Below are positions 1 to 6,170 of a stretch of DNA of 13,046 nt, piece after piece. The stretch's first letter is position 1. Each line of letters opens with the position of its first letter. The stretch comes from Pseudomonadota bacterium. Its GTDB lineage: Bacteria > Pseudomonadota > Gammaproteobacteria > Xanthomonadales > Xanthomonadaceae. Below the pieces are notes generated by a model, which worked only from the letters and a program-made list of their open reading frames with translations, did no database searches and was not told the origin of the DNA. Position numbers and translations under genes: made by a program. Where the stretch lies: assembly GCA_023461075.1 (NCBI GenBank), contig JAEWNY010000070.1, positions 1-13,046 of the forward strand, in the 5' to 3' direction.

Positions 1-351
1 GGCGTGCGTGTGCTGATGACCGGCAATGACGTGTTCAAGCACGCGGTCAAGGCGCTGGATGCGGTGGTCGAGGAAACGCTCGAAGCCAATGGCCTGGACC
101 GCCACGACATCGACTGGCTGATCCCGCACCAGGCCAACCTGCGGATCATCGAAGCGACCGCGAAACGGCTCGAGATGCCGATGGAACGCGTGATTGTCAC
201 CGTGGACAAGCACGGCAACACCTCGTCCGGCTCGGTGCCGCTGGCGCTGGATGCCGCGGTGCGCTCCGGCAAGGTGCAGCGTGGCCAGTTGCTGTTGCTG
301 GAAGCCTTCGGCGGCGGCTTTACCTGGGGTTCGGTGCTGCTGCGCTACTGA
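1..351 (+). CDS. fabH: Beta-ketoacyl-ACP synthase III (KAS III), 3' part only
   Basis: This is the C-terminal 116 residues of FabH; the start lies upstream of the window (the family is about 320-330 residues). FabH condenses acetyl-CoA with malonyl-ACP in the cytoplasm to start fatty acid chains. Two of the three catalytic residues are visible: His in HQANLRI (residue 43 of the visible part) and Asn in HGNTSSG (residue 73). Their 30-residue spacing equals that of E. coli His244 and Asn274. The catalytic Cys would lie outside the window. The end FGGGFTWGSVLLRY is typical of the family. The reading frame is open from base 1, so nothing suggests a broken gene. It is followed by fabD on the same strand, the common fabH-fabD-fabG order. 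Confidence 0.96.
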   Translation, partial: GVRVLMTGNDVFKHAVKALDAVVEETLEANGLDRHDIDWLIPHQANLRIIEATAKRLEMPMERVIVTVDKHGNTSSGSVPLALDAAVRSGKVQRGQLLLLEAFGGGFTWGSVLLRY

Positions 352-360
352 GCGGCCTCA

Positions 361-384
361 CGCGCGTCCCTACGCATACGCGCG
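361..384 (+). repeat. Inverted repeat (hairpin) between fabH and fabD
   Basis: CGCGCGT (361-367) and ACGCGCG (378-384) are perfect 7-base complements around a 10-base loop, starting 10 bases after the fabH stop. There is no T run after it, so it does not look like a normal intrinsic terminator. It may stabilise the 3' end of the fabH transcript, be a weak attenuator, or be chance in GC-rich DNA. Confidence 0.35.
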
Positions 385-445
385 GGTACGGACGGCTGCA
401 TTCGCACGCCGTTAGACTGCGATGTTTCCGCACCGGATGCAGCGC

Positions 446-1384
446 GTGACCGAATCACTGGCTTTCGTTTTCCCCGGGCAGGGCTCGCAGAGCCTAGGCA
501 TGTTGGCCGGCCTTGCCGAGCGACATCCCGTCGTCATCGAGACCTTCGCTGAAGCATCGGAAGGCGCCGGCATTGATCTGTGGGCACTGGCTCAGCAAGG
601 TCCGGAAGCACAGCTCAACCAGACCGAATTCACCCAGCCGGCCCTGCTTGCGGCGGGCGTCGCCGTGTGGCGTGCATGGCAGGCGGCAAGTGGGACCGAG
701 CCCGCGCTGCTCGCCGGCCACAGCTTGGGCGAATACAGCGCGTTGGTGGCCGCCGGCGCGTTGCCGCTGGACGAGGGCGCGAAACTGGTCCGCACGCGGG
801 GTCAACTGATGCAGGCGGCATGTCCGCCCGGCACCGGCGCGATGGCCGCAGTGATCGGCGCGGAAGATGCGCTGGTGCAGGAAGTTTGTGATGTGGCCTC
901 GGCGGGTGGCGTGGTGGTGCCGGCCAACTTCAACTCACCGGGGCAGATCGTGATCGGCGGTGATGCCGCGGCGGTCGATCGTGCGCTCGCGCTGCTCGCC
1001 GAGAAGGGCGTGCGCAAGACGGTGAAGCTGGCGGTCAGCGTGCCTTCGCACACGCCGCTGATGCGCGAGGCCGCCGATCGCCTGGCCGAGGCGATGGACG
1101 GCCTGTCATGGGCACTGCCCGCGATCCCCGTGGTGCAGAACGTGGATGCCGCGATCATCGATGAAGTCGATGCGATACGCGACGCGCTGGTGCGTCAGCT
1201 TTACCTGCCGGTGCAATGGACCCGTTGCGTGGAAGCGCTGGCGGCGCGTGGTGCGACGCGCATCGGCGAATGCGGGCCGGGCAAGGTGCTGGCCGGCCTG
1301 GTCAAGCGCATCGACAAGTCACTCGATGCGCGTGCGCTCGGCGTGCCTGAAGAATTCGACAACGCATTGCAGGAGTGGAAATGA
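446..1384 (+). CDS. fabD: Malonyl-CoA:ACP transacylase
   Basis: FabD moves malonyl groups from CoA to ACP, supplying the extender unit for fatty acid synthesis. I chose the GTG at 446 (VTESLAFVFPGQGSQ) because it matches the usual family N-terminus and gives 312 residues. In-frame ATGs at 422 and 437 would add 8 or 3 residues, and none of the three has a strong ribosome binding site. From 446 the nucleophile Ser in GHSLGE is residue 93 and the catalytic His in SVPSHTPLM is residue 202, close to Ser92 and His201 of E. coli. The oxyanion element GQGSQ is near the N-terminus, and NFNSPGQIVIGG is also typical. The stop TGA at 1382-1384 shares its last base with the chosen fabG start, which indicates translational coupling. 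Confidence 0.95.
   Translation: MTESLAFVFPGQGSQSLGMLAGLAERHPVVIETFAEASEGAGIDLWALAQQGPEAQLNQTEFTQPALLAAGVAVWRAWQAASGTEPALLAGHSLGEYSALVAAGALPLDEGAKLVRTRGQLMQAACPPGTGAMAAVIGAEDALVQEVCDVASAGGVVVPANFNSPGQIVIGGDAAAVDRALALLAEKGVRKTVKLAVSVPSHTPLMREAADRLAEAMDGLSWALPAIPVVQNVDAAIIDEVDAIRDALVRQLYLPVQWTRCVEALAARGATRIGECGPGKVLAGLVKRIDKSLDARALGVPEEFDNALQEWK
1371..1375 (+). promoter_or_regulatory. Shine-Dalgarno for fabG inside the fabD 3' end
   Basis: AGGAG sits 8 bases before the ATG at 1384 and 5 before the ATG at 1381. The spacing favours 1384, which also gives the family N-terminus MDKPLQGEIALVTG. Confidence 0.7.
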
Positions 1385-2127
1385 TGGACAAGCCCTTGCA
1401 GGGTGAAATCGCGCTGGTGACCGGCGCATCGCGCGGGATCGGCGCGGCGATCGCCGATGAGCTGGCCGCGCGTGGTGCGATGGTGATCGGGACCGCGACC
1501 AGCGAATCGGGCGCGAACGCGATCGGCGAACGCCTGAAGGCCGCCGGTGGCCATGGTCGCGTGCTGCAGGTCAATGAAGCCGGGAGCATCGAAAAGCTGA
1601 TCGACGACATCGCCAAGGAATTCGGCGGCGTATCGATACTGGTCAACAACGCCGGCATCACCCGCGACAATCTTTTGATGCGGATGAAGGACGAGGACTG
1701 GCAGGCCATCCTCGATACCAACCTCACCAGCGTGTATCGCAGTTCCAAGGCGGTGATGCGCGGAATGATGAAGGCGCGCAAGGGCCGCATCATCAACATC
1801 GCATCGGTAATCGGAGTCACCGGCAATGCGGGACAAGCCAACTACGCGGCGGCCAAGGCGGGCATCATCGCCTTCAGCAAGTCGCTGGCCAAGGAGATCG
1901 GCAGTCGCGGCATCACCGTGAATGTCGTTGCGCCGGGTTTCATCGCCACCGACATGACCAAGGATCTCCCGGAAGACGCCAAGGCGGCGATGGCCGGGCA
2001 GATCGCGCTCGGTCGCCTGGGTGAGCCGTCGGACATCGCCAAGGCGGTGGCATTCCTGGCAGGGCCGGATGCGGCGTACATCACCGGCGAGACGATCCAC
2101 GTCAACGGTGGCATGTACATGCCTTGA
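1384..2127 (+). CDS. fabG: 3-oxoacyl-ACP reductase
   Basis: FabG reduces 3-oxoacyl-ACP to 3-hydroxyacyl-ACP with NADPH, the first reduction of each elongation cycle. The 247-residue product is a classical short-chain dehydrogenase. It has the cofactor-binding TGASRGIG (residues 13-20), an NNAG motif, and the active-site set Ser141, Tyr154 and Lys158 in the IASV and YAAAK motifs. The C-terminus GGMYMP is typical of FabG tetramers. The start is ATG 1384 with AGGAG 8 bases upstream; ATG 1381 is the alternative and would add one Met. It touches fabD at one base and is therefore probably coupled to it. Membership of the fab cluster makes FabG much more likely than another dehydrogenase of this large family. 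Confidence 0.96.
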   Translation: MDKPLQGEIALVTGASRGIGAAIADELAARGAMVIGTATSESGANAIGERLKAAGGHGRVLQVNEAGSIEKLIDDIAKEFGGVSILVNNAGITRDNLLMRMKDEDWQAILDTNLTSVYRSSKAVMRGMMKARKGRIINIASVIGVTGNAGQANYAAAKAGIIAFSKSLAKEIGSRGITVNVVAPGFIATDMTKDLPEDAKAAMAGQIALGRLGEPSDIAKAVAFLAGPDAAYITGETIHVNGGMYMP

Positions 2128-2223
2128 TTCCGGCCTGCTGCGCTTGGGCATGCAGCGTTCTCGAACGACTCACACAAGGTCACGTGCTTGAGTACGCGCT
2201 CTCGCGCCGTTCTCCTGCTTTCC

Positions 2224-2261
2224 TGGCCTTGGCTCGCGACGACCTGGATCGCGCAAGGCCA
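2224..2261 (+). repeat. Interrupted inverted repeat upstream of the acpP promoter
   Basis: TGGCCTTG (2224-2231) and CAAGGCCA (2254-2261) are perfect 8-base complements. Inside them CGCG (2235-2238) pairs with CGCG (2250-2253), leaving a 3-base bulge and an 11-base loop. No T run follows. It lies in the 241-base gap between fabG and acpP, about 40 bases before the putative acpP -35 element. It could be an operator, a fabG 3' end hairpin or chance; the sequence does not decide. Confidence 0.45.
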
Positions 2262-2299
2262 TCCGCATCAGCGATCCTGAATACGTACGCCAGCGTTTC

Positions 2300-2326
2300 T
2301 TGCGGCCAGTCGGTTTCCCGTACACT
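2300..2326 (+). promoter_or_regulatory. Putative acpP promoter
   Basis: TTGCGG (2300-2305) and TACACT (2321-2326) resemble sigma-70 -35 and -10 boxes. The -10 matches the consensus at 4 of 6 bases, the -35 at 3 of 6, and the spacer is 15 bases, which is short. A start near 2333 would give a leader of about 36 bases ending in a strong Shine-Dalgarno. Support comes mainly from position: this is the only large gap in the cluster, and ACP must be made in much larger amounts than the enzymes around it. Confidence 0.5.
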
Positions 2327-2355
2327 AGCCACCAGCTTTCATCCGAACATCCCCC

Positions 2356-2360
2356 GGAGG
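2356..2360 (+). promoter_or_regulatory. Strong Shine-Dalgarno of acpP
   Basis: GGAGG is 8 bases before the ATG at 2369, the best ribosome binding site in the window. It fixes the ACP start and rules out in-frame starts further upstream. Confidence 0.85.
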
Positions 2361-2368
2361 GGTCACAC

Positions 2369-2608
2369 ATGAGCAACATCGAAGAGCGCGTCAAGAAGAT
2401 CGTGGTCGAACAATTGGGCGTCAAGGAAGAAGACGTCACCAACAGCGCGTCGTTCGTCGACGACCTGGGCGCGGACTCGCTCGACACGGTGGAACTGGTC
2501 ATGGCGCTTGAAGAAGAGTTCGAGTGCGAGATCCCGGACGAGGAAGCCGAGAAGATCACCAGCGTGCAACAGGCCATCGATTACGTGAAGGCGCACGTCA
2601 AGGCCTGA
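2369..2608 (+). CDS. acpP: Acyl carrier protein
   Basis: ACP is the small acidic carrier that holds growing acyl chains on a 4'-phosphopantetheine arm. It hands them to the fatty acid synthesis, lipid A and phospholipid enzymes. The 79-residue product matches the usual 78-80 and begins MSNIEERVKKIV. The attachment serine is Ser37 in GADSLDTVEL, in the invariant DSL motif, followed by the acidic recognition helix (ELVMALEEEF) that partner enzymes bind. The ATG at 2369 is fixed by GGAGG 8 bases upstream. A 241-base gap before it with promoter-like elements, and a hairpin after it, suggest that it is transcribed and processed partly apart from its neighbours. Confidence 0.98.
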   Translation: MSNIEERVKKIVVEQLGVKEEDVTNSASFVDDLGADSLDTVELVMALEEEFECEIPDEEAEKITSVQQAIDYVKAHVKA

Positions 2609-2632
2609 TCCTGACGCTGCATCGACCTTGCC

Positions 2633-2653
2633 GGGGCCGCTTCGTGCGGCCTC
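2633..2653 (+). repeat. Stable hairpin between acpP and fabF
   Basis: GGGGCCGC (2633-2640) pairs with GCGGCCTC (2646-2653) around the loop TTCGT: 8 base pairs, one of them G-U. No T run follows, so it is not a canonical intrinsic terminator. It begins 25 bases after the acpP stop and ends 51 bases before fabF. It fits a role as an mRNA 3' stabiliser, a processing site or a partial attenuator that lets acpP transcript exceed fabF transcript; this role is inferred. Confidence 0.55.
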
Positions 2654-2704
2654 GTGCATGTTGGAAGCAACGAAACCTGCCATTCCCCGGAGCACGGAGC
2701 CCCC

Positions 2705-3943
2705 ATGTCCAAACGTCGCGTCGTCATCACCGGCCTCGGCATCCTTTCGCCGCTCGGCAATGATCTCGAAACCAACTGGGCGGCCATCAAGGCCGGGCGC
2801 TCGGGCATCGGGCCGATCACCCATTTCGATGCGTCCGCGTTCCCGACCCGCATCGCCGGCGAGGTGCGTGGCTTCGACCCGGCGCAGTTCATCACGCCCA
2901 AGGACGTGAAGAAGATGGACCCGTTCGTCCACTACGGCGTGGCCGCGGGGCTGATGGCGATCCGCGATTCGGGCATCGTCATCGAAGGCGAGGATGCCGA
3001 GCGCATCGGCGTGGCGGTCGGCGCCGGCATCGGCGGCATCTCCGGCATCGAGGAGACCTCGATCAAGCTCAACGAAGGCGGCCCGCGCAAGATCTCGCCG
3101 TTCTACATCCCCAGCACCATCGTCAACATGATCTCGGGCCAGCTCTCGATCATGACCGGCGCCAAGGGCCCGAATATCGCCGTGGTCACCGCCTGCACCA
3201 CGGCGACCCACAATATTGGCCTTGCGATGCGGATGATCCAGCACGGCGAGGCCGATGCGATGGTCTGTGGCGGTGCCGAGTACGCGACCACGCCGACCGC
3301 CGTCGGCGGGTTCTGCGCGATGAAGGCGCTCTCGACCCGCAACGACGATCCCGAGAAGGCCTCGCGGCCGTGGGACGCCGGGCGAGACGGCTTCGTGATG
3401 GGCGATGGCGCCGGCGTGCTGGTGATCGAGGAATACGAGCGCGCCAAATCGCGTGGCGCGCGCATCTACGCCGAGATCGCAGGCTTCGGCATGAGCGGCG
3501 ATGCCTACCACATGACCGCGCCGAGCGAGAACGGCGAGGGCGCGGCGCGCTGCATGGTCAACGCGATGCGCGACGCCGGCATCAACGGGAGCGACATCGG
3601 CTACATCAACGCGCACGGCACCTCGACGCCGGCCGGTGACCTGGCCGAGACCAATGCGGTCAAGCAGGCGCTGGGCGATGCGGCGAAGTCGGTGATGGTC
3701 AGCTCGACCAAGTCGATGACCGGACACCTGCTCGGCGCGGCCGGCGGCGTGGAGGCGGTGTATTCGGCGATGGCGTTGTTCGATGGCGTGATCCCGCCGA
3801 CCATCAACCTCGAGAATCCGTCGCAAGGCTGCGATCTCGACTACGTGCCGAACACCGCGCGCGAGGCCAAGGTCGATGTCGCGATGTCGAACTCGTTCGG
3901 CTTCGGCGGCACCAATGGCACGCTGGTGTTCCGCCGCGTCTGA
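2705..3943 (+). CDS. fabF: Beta-ketoacyl-ACP synthase II (KAS II)
   Basis: FabF condenses acyl-ACP with malonyl-ACP during elongation. In many bacteria it also sets the cis-vaccenate to palmitoleate balance with temperature. The 412-residue product matches the family length. The Cys-His-His triad is complete: Cys164 in TACTTATHNIG, His304 in NAHGTSTPAGD and His341 in MTGHLLGAAGG, each one position from E. coli FabF (163, 303, 340). The C-terminal NSFGFGGTNGTLVF loop is also present. The start is ATG 2705, giving MSKRRVVITGLG, with GGAG (2696-2699) 5 bases upstream; in-frame starts further up lack family similarity. The 96-base gap after acpP holds a hairpin and no clear promoter, so it is probably cotranscribed with acpP. 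Confidence 0.97.
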   Translation: MSKRRVVITGLGILSPLGNDLETNWAAIKAGRSGIGPITHFDASAFPTRIAGEVRGFDPAQFITPKDVKKMDPFVHYGVAAGLMAIRDSGIVIEGEDAERIGVAVGAGIGGISGIEETSIKLNEGGPRKISPFYIPSTIVNMISGQLSIMTGAKGPNIAVVTACTTATHNIGLAMRMIQHGEADAMVCGGAEYATTPTAVGGFCAMKALSTRNDDPEKASRPWDAGRDGFVMGDGAGVLVIEEYERAKSRGARIYAEIAGFGMSGDAYHMTAPSENGEGAARCMVNAMRDAGINGSDIGYINAHGTSTPAGDLAETNAVKQALGDAAKSVMVSSTKSMTGHLLGAAGGVEAVYSAMALFDGVIPPTINLENPSQGCDLDYVPNTAREAKVDVAMSNSFGFGGTNGTLVFRRV

Positions 3944-3948
3944 CCCCA

Positions 3949-5355
3949 ATGGCGGCTGCGATGTCGCCGCATCCTTGCATGCTGATCGAACGACTCGACA
4001 CGCCGCTGGACCTCGCGGCGGTGCGGCGGGTGGCGCCGCAGCGCTACCCGTTGCTCATGGCTTCCTCCGCGCATGCGCTGGATGCCTCGGCACGCAAGCA
4101 CGCGCGCTGGGACATCCTGCTGGCGACCAACGGCGAAGGCTTCGTGCTCGATGCCGGTGGCGGATTGCAGACGCTCGCCGGTGAAGGGATCGAAGGCGGC
4201 TTCTTCGACCATCTTGAGGAGACCTGGCAGGCCGCGCGGATCGAACATGCCGATGGCGATATCGCGCACCTGCCGTTCCGCGGTGGCTGGGCATTGTTCT
4301 GCGCCTACGAACTTGCAGGTGAAGTCGAGCCGATCCTCGACCTGCCGCGTGCAGAAGGCGGACTGCCGAGCGCCTGCGCATTGCGCTGCCCGCTGGCGCT
4401 GCTGCATGACCATGCCAGCGGCGAAGTGCTGCTGGTTGCCGAACCCGGCGCGGAGGTTTTGCGCGATGCCGTGCTGGGCGACATCGCGACGATCGATACG
4501 TTGCCCGACTTGCGACCGTGGCGGCCGCCGATGGAGGTGAGCGAAGATCCGCCCTCGCGATATACCGATGGCGTGCGTCGTGTGCTGGATTACCTTGCTG
4601 CCGGTGACGTGTTCCAGGTCAACCTGTCGCGTGGATGGCGGGCGCGTTTCGACGGGGTGCTGGATCCCGCCACACTGCATGCGCGCCTGGCCGAGGCCAA
4701 CCCCGCGCCGTTCGCCGGCGTATTCGCGCATGGCGGCTGGGCGGTGGTGAGTGCCTCGCCGGAACGGTTGGTGTCGATCCGCGGCGATGTGGTGGAGACC
4801 CGGCCGATCGCCGGCACCCGCCCGCGCATGATGGACGACGATGATGCCTCACGCATCCGCGAACTCGTCGGCCACCCGAAGGAACGCGCCGAGCACGTGA
4901 TGCTGGTCGACCTGGAACGCAACGACCTCGGCCGGGTCTGCATTGGCGGCACCGTTGAGGTGGACGAACTCATGACGGTCGAGAGCTACGCCCATGTCCA
5001 TCACATCGTCAGCAACGTGCGCGGTGTGTTGCGCGATGATGCCTCGCCGGTAGACGTAATCCGCGCGGTGTTCCCGGGCGGCACGATCACCGGCGCGCCG
5101 AAAGTGCGCTGCATGCAGATCCTTGCCGAGCTTGAAGCCATCGGGCGGGGCGCCTACACCGGCGCGATGGGCTGGCTCAACCGCGATGGCGACCTCGACC
5201 TCAACATCCTGATCCGCAGCGCGGAAGTGGAGGGCGACACGCTGCGCTTCCGCACCGGCGGCGGCGTCGTCATCGACTCGGATCCCGAACGCGAACTGGC
5301 CGAAACCCGTGCCAAGGCGCGCGGCATGTTGCGTGCCCTGGGTGTCGCCGAGTGA
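3949..5355 (+). CDS. pabB: Aminodeoxychorismate synthase component I
   Basis: PabB joins chorismate and ammonia (from PabA, not in this window) to make 4-amino-4-deoxychorismate for folate. The 468-residue product has an N-terminal half with RYPLLMASS and a C-terminal chorismate-binding domain. Visible motifs are GDVFQVNLS (219-227), SASPERLV, RPIAGT (285-290), PGGTITGAPKVRCMQ, GAYTGAMGWL, DLDLNILIRS and a TGGGVVIDSDPERE ending. The last two are more like PabB than anthranilate synthase TrpE. Oddity: residue 288 is Ala, where E. coli PabB has the lysine nucleophile (PIKGT); Ala is what TrpE has. It lies 5 bases after fabF and overlaps pabC, which supports the PabB call. The start is uncertain: ATG 3949, 3961 and 3979 are all possible and none has a clear ribosome binding site. 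Confidence 0.9.
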   Translation: MAAAMSPHPCMLIERLDTPLDLAAVRRVAPQRYPLLMASSAHALDASARKHARWDILLATNGEGFVLDAGGGLQTLAGEGIEGGFFDHLEETWQAARIEHADGDIAHLPFRGGWALFCAYELAGEVEPILDLPRAEGGLPSACALRCPLALLHDHASGEVLLVAEPGAEVLRDAVLGDIATIDTLPDLRPWRPPMEVSEDPPSRYTDGVRRVLDYLAAGDVFQVNLSRGWRARFDGVLDPATLHARLAEANPAPFAGVFAHGGWAVVSASPERLVSIRGDVVETRPIAGTRPRMMDDDDASRIRELVGHPKERAEHVMLVDLERNDLGRVCIGGTVEVDELMTVESYAHVHHIVSNVRGVLRDDASPVDVIRAVFPGGTITGAPKVRCMQILAELEAIGRGAYTGAMGWLNRDGDLDLNILIRSAEVEGDTLRFRTGGGVVIDSDPERELAETRAKARGMLRALGVAE

Positions 5356-6170
5356 GTGTCCGCATGTTCGTTGGCGATGCGCAGGTGGATGCGATCGCAG
5401 CCGATGACCGCGGTCTCGCGTATGGGGAATCGCTGTTCGAGACGATGCGCGTGTACCGTGGCGACATCACGTGGTGGGACCGGCACATGGCCCGGCTTGC
5501 ATGGGGCGCAGAACGCCTGTCGATGCCGCTGCCGAACCGTGCGCGCATGCATGAGGAGGCGCTCGCGTTGCTGTGCGGCATGGATGCGGTACTCAAGCTG
5601 CAACTCACCCGCGGCGGTGGGTCTCGTGGCTATGCCGCGAATCCCCGGTCTCCGCCGTTCTGGATGCTGTCGCGCCACGCACTCCCGCAACCGACCGCGG
5701 TGATCGATACGATCTGGTGCGGGACACGATTGGCGCGGCAACCGTTGCTGGCCGGCCTCAAGCACGGCAACCGCCTGGAACAGGTGCTGGCGCGCAATGA
5801 GGTGGTTGCCGCCGGCGTTGACGAAGGACTGGTGCGCGACGTGGCCGGTCGCGTCACTTCCGGGACCGCATCCAACCTGTTCATCCTCGATGCCGATGGC
5901 TGGCATACCCCGGAGCTGGATCACGCCGGTGTCGCCGGTGTTTGCCGTGGCTGGGTGATGGAACGGCGGCCGTGCACCGTGCGCCGCATCCGCCATGACG
6001 AGGTGATGGAAGCGCGCGCCGTGTTCCTGTGCAATTCGCTGCGCGGTATCCTGCCTGTCCGCCGGCTGGGTGATCGCGCCTGGCCCACGATCGATCCGGA
6101 GATCCGCGCGCTGCAGGCCGAACTGGCAGGCGCGCATCCGGGATTCGCCACGACAATGGAGGCATCGTGA
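5352..6170 (+). CDS. pabC: Aminodeoxychorismate lyase
   Basis: PabC is a pyridoxal-phosphate enzyme that splits aminodeoxychorismate into p-aminobenzoate and pyruvate, completing the step begun by PabB. The 272-residue product is a fold-type IV enzyme of usual length (E. coli 269). It shows DRGLAYGESLFETM near the N-terminus, KLQLTRGGGSRGY, the cofactor lysine Lys137 in GLKHGNRLEQVLARNE, and SGTASNLFIL for phosphate binding. CNSLRGILPVRRL near the C-terminus is also typical. The start used is GTG 5352, which overlaps the pabB stop as GTGA; ATG 5364 (MFVGDAQVD) is the alternative and would remove 4 residues. Branched-chain aminotransferases share this fold, but the GLKHxNRLEQV signature and the pabB neighbour settle the call. 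Confidence 0.94.
   Translation: MSVRMFVGDAQVDAIAADDRGLAYGESLFETMRVYRGDITWWDRHMARLAWGAERLSMPLPNRARMHEEALALLCGMDAVLKLQLTRGGGSRGYAANPRSPPFWMLSRHALPQPTAVIDTIWCGTRLARQPLLAGLKHGNRLEQVLARNEVVAAGVDEGLVRDVAGRVTSGTASNLFILDADGWHTPELDHAGVAGVCRGWVMERRPCTVRRIRHDEVMEARAVFLCNSLRGILPVRRLGDRAWPTIDPEIRALQAELAGAHPGFATTMEAS

Noticed and set aside
413..418. TAGACT as a -10 box for fabD
   Set aside because: It matches 4 of 6 bases and would suit the GTG 446 start, but no -35 of any quality lies 15-19 bases upstream, and the gene probably belongs to the upstream fabH transcript.
2124..2372. An 82-codon plus-strand frame covering the fabG-acpP gap
   Set aside because: It starts with TTG inside the fabG end, has no ribosome binding site, overlaps the acpP promoter and start, and its product resembles nothing; it is an open frame in GC-rich DNA.
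2363..3949. A 528-codon minus-strand frame opposite acpP and fabF
   Set aside because: The composition (Arg/His/Asp/Ala-rich) is the mirror of a GC-rich coding strand; the plus strand encodes complete, motif-perfect ACP and FabF.
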